DNA of 64,000 nt. It comes from Apostichopus japonicus (Eukaryota; Echinodermata; Holothuroidea; Aspidochirotida; Stichopodidae). Shown one piece after another: positions 61,801-64,000 of the stretch (the stretch's first letter is position 1; the number at the start of each line of letters is the position of its first letter). A program made the position numbers and the translations under genes. Below the pieces are notes generated by a model, which was not told the DNA's origin, made no database searches, and worked only from the letters and a program-made list of their open reading frames with translations. The stretch lies in assembly GCF_037975245.1 (NCBI RefSeq), contig NC_092568.1:26470501-26534500 (forward strand), read 5' to 3'.

Positions 61801-64000
61801 TGAAACTGATCTGAGATGATAATTTGACCTAGTTATGTTTATTTTTAGTCAAGAGGGAATCTATAATCTATAATCAGAGGCCAATTATGTTCTTCAAACT
61901 TGGTCTAAATCAAACAAACCATCGAACCATTCCATTCCACGTCTGCGGATGAACGAACAATGGTTTTAAATCTCTTTGAAACTGAGCTTGCATCATGTTT
62001 TATTTATATCTTTTTATAATATATAAATAATACATATATACATATCATTTTCACTCACATCTTACTAAGTACTATAAGAATATTGATAGAGTTTTCAATT
62101 CTCTTCAACATTTTGTTCCCATTAATGTAGTTAATTAGCTTGTATATAGTTGTTTCATTTCAAACAGTGAACTTAAACATTGAAATTTTGGTATTTAATG
62201 ATTTCATTTTAATCGTTTTAAGTTCTACTACTGTTTTAAGGGGTTACCAAATGTTAAGGAATCGATTCGAATGGATTAATTAGAGGCAATTAAAAACCTT
62301 TAATTGGTGAATAAATCTAGGAGGATGTCCTTATTTGATCAAAGGTAATCTGAGGAGGTTTGGAAAAATAAACGACTACACTATTGTAACTCACAAACCC
62401 ACTTTAATTCAAAGACAAAGAAATTGATTAAAACAAAAACCGAAGAGGATAACGATTCATATTACTCCGCTCTGCCATTTCATTTAATATTGATAAGATT
62501 TTGATGGTCTCTGTTTACATTTACCATGATGACAATGAAGGTCATTACCAATTAATCAAATGGTAAATTTTTTTCAAAGTTTTGAATTAATTTACTATTT
62601 AACACAATTATATCATCTGACTACTCTTTAAGAGGTTTTCTATTCAAAGCAGCTTTATATATAAAATCTCAATTGATGAGGTAAAGGTCATGCAAATTCA
62701 GGGCTAAATTAATTAAAACCTGCAATTAAACTGTTATTAATTGTTTTTGTGTAAATTTCTTATGTGGACTATTGTGGTTAAGTTGATCTTTTATGTTGCA
62801 ACAGTTATAAATTAGGTGATGGGTGTACTTAATTTGAGGGTTACAAAGACATTTCATTGATGTGACAAGTCAAGTCCAAAAATTTCCATTACAATTTTTG
62901 GCCCAATGTCTTAGTTCAAAATTAATAGTCTTATATGAATATAACTAGTTTCTTCCACTGTTCAGATCTGATCAAAACTTGTAACAAATTACTGTAATTG
63001 TAATTGGAACAAAAAAACGTTAAAAACTTTAGTATAGGGAAAAACTATAGAAAGTGTACCGAAGGATATTAGTTAATATAGTGTCTACTTTCAACATCAA
63101 TAGGTGCAAAATACAAACAAAAAAACCCCCATACAATCACTAATACAAATAAATAAATAAAAATAAATGAATAAATAAACAAAGAAATAAACAAACTGCC
63201 TTCTGATATCTAATAAAATTGTCACATTTTTGTACGAGGATGATAATTATCTACATATGCAGACTTTTGGCTAATAAACTGGTGTATTTACACTAATATG
63301 TATATGTATGATACCTCTCAGCCCGATAACTCTTGATACCTAAATTTTACCTGGTGCATCTCACCACATATATTTTTAAACTAGCATGAAGATGGTTAAG
63401 AATGATTTTTTCCCCCTACTGCTCTAATTCGGACCATGCTCAATACCTTTACTACAACCTAAAGTACAACCCTGGGATTCACCAAGGGACGCATTACTAC
63501 CAGTGGAAACTGTGACACCATTCTGTTTTGAAACATGATACTCCTGGTACTTATAGGATAGTGAGCGCCAACAGTCATTAATATATGTAAGGGAATAAAA
63601 TTAATGTACTTCCAGAGCTGCCAGAATCAATCAATCCTTGTACACTTTTAAAAAGCACAAGATTTGTCTGCACTTAAGGCAATAACATTGCCAGTAAACA
63701 GATGACAAGAGAGAATGCAGAACATGGCCAGAATTTTTGACTTGGTATGCAGCAGTCACGTAATAAATGCTGCTCCAACAGCTAACTCTTTTCATCAAAC
63801 AAAGCCTCCTCTGATGAAAAGTCAAATTAAAAAAAGCTTATGTTGTACTTGGAATCATTAGCAAATACTGTTGTCCAATTAAGGCTGCAGAAATCTAACT
63901 GTCAGCAAGTAGAGACTAAAATTTACTGTTGGGGAGAATTTGGGCAAGAGTCCAAATATCACTAGATGCCTCCTTTTAAGGTCAACGCTGTGCGTTAATT
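58830..64000. other. no gene supported
   Basis: AT-rich DNA with C11 at 60,875-60,885 and G14 at 61,416-61,429. One 64-bp segment (60,323-60,386) has clean + strand splice borders and an open frame, described as a finding. A (AAAT)n-like stretch is at 63,139-63,190. Frames of up to 119 codons show no domain. Confidence 0.45.

Overview
The window is animal nuclear DNA. It is AT-rich and gene-poor, coding sequence is split into exons by GT-AG introns, and there are long TA tracts, tRNA-derived SINE-like repeats and many short transposon relics. The repeated 'taggcct'-type words, the poly(G) tracts and the mix of small hAT, TTAA and SINE elements suggest a marine invertebrate, perhaps an echinoderm. 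That placement is an inference; no marker gene proves it.

Layout. Positions 1 to about 22,500 show no gene I can support. They hold TA microsatellites, G-rich tandem repeats, two well-delimited hAT-type MITEs (5909-6283 and 17982-18340), an 813-bp TTAA-flanked element with perfect inverted ends (8510-9322), two 27-28 bp hairpins each flanked by an exact 7-bp direct repeat, and palindromes beside or around TA tracts. Positions 22,567-27,658 (+) hold a complete three-exon ChaC-family gene, most like CHAC2 (glutathione-specific gamma-glutamylcyclotransferase). Its introns carry antisense fragments of what may be old transposon proteins.

Positions 33,121-54,897 hold three minus-strand exons that share intron phase 1 and good splice sites: 54,897-54,682, 35,128-34,964 and 33,326-33,121. 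The last ends in a stop followed by a polyadenylation signal. I read them as the 3' part of one unrecognised gene, with its 5' end upstream of 54.9 kb or beyond the window. This gene and the ChaC gene converge on the 28-33 kb interval. Its large 19.5-kb intron contains three tandem-repeat arrays: about 255 bp x 3, about 48 bp x 6, and 35 bp x about 28. It also holds a possible hAT MITE and a tRNA-derived SINE.

Positions 55-64 kb contain a second tRNA-derived SINE and otherwise no gene I can support. There is no operon-like organisation, no rRNA gene, no CRISPR array and no intact transposase or reverse transcriptase.
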